A stretch of DNA of 14,744 nucleotides from positions 1 to 14,744 of the forward strand of contig CANHDS010000002.1 in assembly GCA_947459465.1 (NCBI GenBank). The letters run 5' to 3'. Made by a program: the position numbers and the translations under genes. Source of the DNA: Burkholderiaceae bacterium. GTDB taxonomy: Bacteria; Pseudomonadota; Gammaproteobacteria; Burkholderiales; Burkholderiaceae. How positions within the stretch are numbered: position 1 is the first letter of the stretch; every line of letters begins with the position of its first letter. Below are positions 14,543 to 14,744 of the stretch, piece by piece. Under the pieces are notes generated by a model. That model had not been told where the DNA came from. It saw nothing but the letters and a program-made list of their open reading frames with translations, and did no database searches.

Positions 14543-14744
14543 ATGTACGCGGTCATAAAAACCGGTGGCAAACAGTACAAAGTTGCTGCTGGCGAAAAAT
14601 TGAAAATAGAACAGATACTAGCGGACATCGGCAGCGATATTACTCTTGACCAAGTCCTCGCCGTAGGCGAGGGCACATCGCTCAAAGTAGGCGATCCTTT
14701 GGTAAATGGTGCCGCTGTGATGGCTACTGTAGTCTCCCAGGGAC
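14543..14744 (+). CDS. rplU: 50S ribosomal protein L21, N-terminal part (cut by window end)
   Basis: Sixty-seven N-terminal residues are visible of a protein usually about 103 long. L21 binds 23S rRNA in the large subunit. The diagnostic start [14 protein letters not shown] (1-14) is followed by [28 protein letters not shown] and VMATVVSQG, all in their usual order. It follows a perfect consensus promoter, a leader of about 108 nt and AGAGG. In nearly all bacteria rpmA (L27) follows, which would lie beyond the window. Confidence 0.97.
   Translation, partial: MYAVIKTGGKQYKVAAGEKLKIEQILADIGSDITLDQVLAVGEGTSLKVGDPLVNGAAVMATVVSQG

Noticed and set aside
14542..14685. Minus-strand open frame opposite rplU
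   Set aside because: It is fully antisense to the L21 coding region and its leader, with no recognisable family.
1..14744. CRISPR arrays, insertion sequences, integrase genes or prophage remains
   Set aside because: No regularly spaced repeats, transposase/integrase-like proteins or terminal inverted repeats were seen. The tRNA-Pro has no duplicated 3' end nearby that would mark an attachment site.

Overview
This window looks like a chromosomal core segment of a small-genome betaproteobacterium of the Burkholderiaceae. A Polynucleobacter-like organism is my best guess, from the protein sequences and the gene order argJ - DUF815 ATPase - mutT // zapD - coaE - pilD - pilC - pilB and ispB // rplU. 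The species call is inference, since no search was run. Base composition is AT-richer than usual for Burkholderiales. Packing is very tight: several stop/start overlaps of 1, 4 and 34 nt, convergent genes 0-16 nt apart, and only one gene-free stretch above 300 nt (10167-10542).

Left part (1-7144). The 3' end of argJ (arginine biosynthesis), a DUF815 P-loop ATPase and a MutT-type Nudix hydrolase run rightwards. They meet a long leftward block: CorC/HlyC-family membrane protein -> PilB/GspE-type ATPase -> PilC/GspF-type platform protein -> prepilin peptidase -> CoaE -> ZapD. The first four junctions overlap, so this is very likely one translationally coupled operon joining type IV pilus (or competence pseudopilus) assembly to coenzyme A synthesis and Z-ring bundling. 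All three pilus proteins are short. The ATPase lacks the N-terminal N1 domain and the tetracysteine zinc motif, and the peptidase lacks the N-terminal methyltransferase/zinc half. yacG, which usually follows zapD, has no room here.

Middle part (7242-10166). A methylated-DNA-protein cysteine methyltransferase (Ogt/MGMT) runs rightwards and converges on a leftward pair: a sodium:solute symporter and, 26 nt downstream, a single squalene/phytoene-synthase-like enzyme with squalene-synthase-type aspartate motifs.

Right part (10543-13322). A ketopantoate-reductase-family dehydrogenase abuts a convergent fumarylacetoacetate-hydrolase-family enzyme. Divergent from the latter is the most intriguing gene of the window: a protein resembling subunit B of glycine/betaine/D-proline reductases, with a C-x-x-C motif where the classical anaerobic enzymes carry selenocysteine. 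The three together suggest an uncharacterised small catabolic or redox module, but their joint function is inference.

End (13323-14744). A CCA-encoding tRNA-Pro(CGG) lies directly downstream of ispB (long-chain polyprenyl diphosphate synthase, quinone side chain) on the minus strand. It touches the stop codon of the reductase-like gene. ispB and rplU (ribosomal protein L21, cut by the window end) diverge. The rplU promoter is a perfect consensus TTGACA-N17-TATAAT that reaches into the first codons of ispB.
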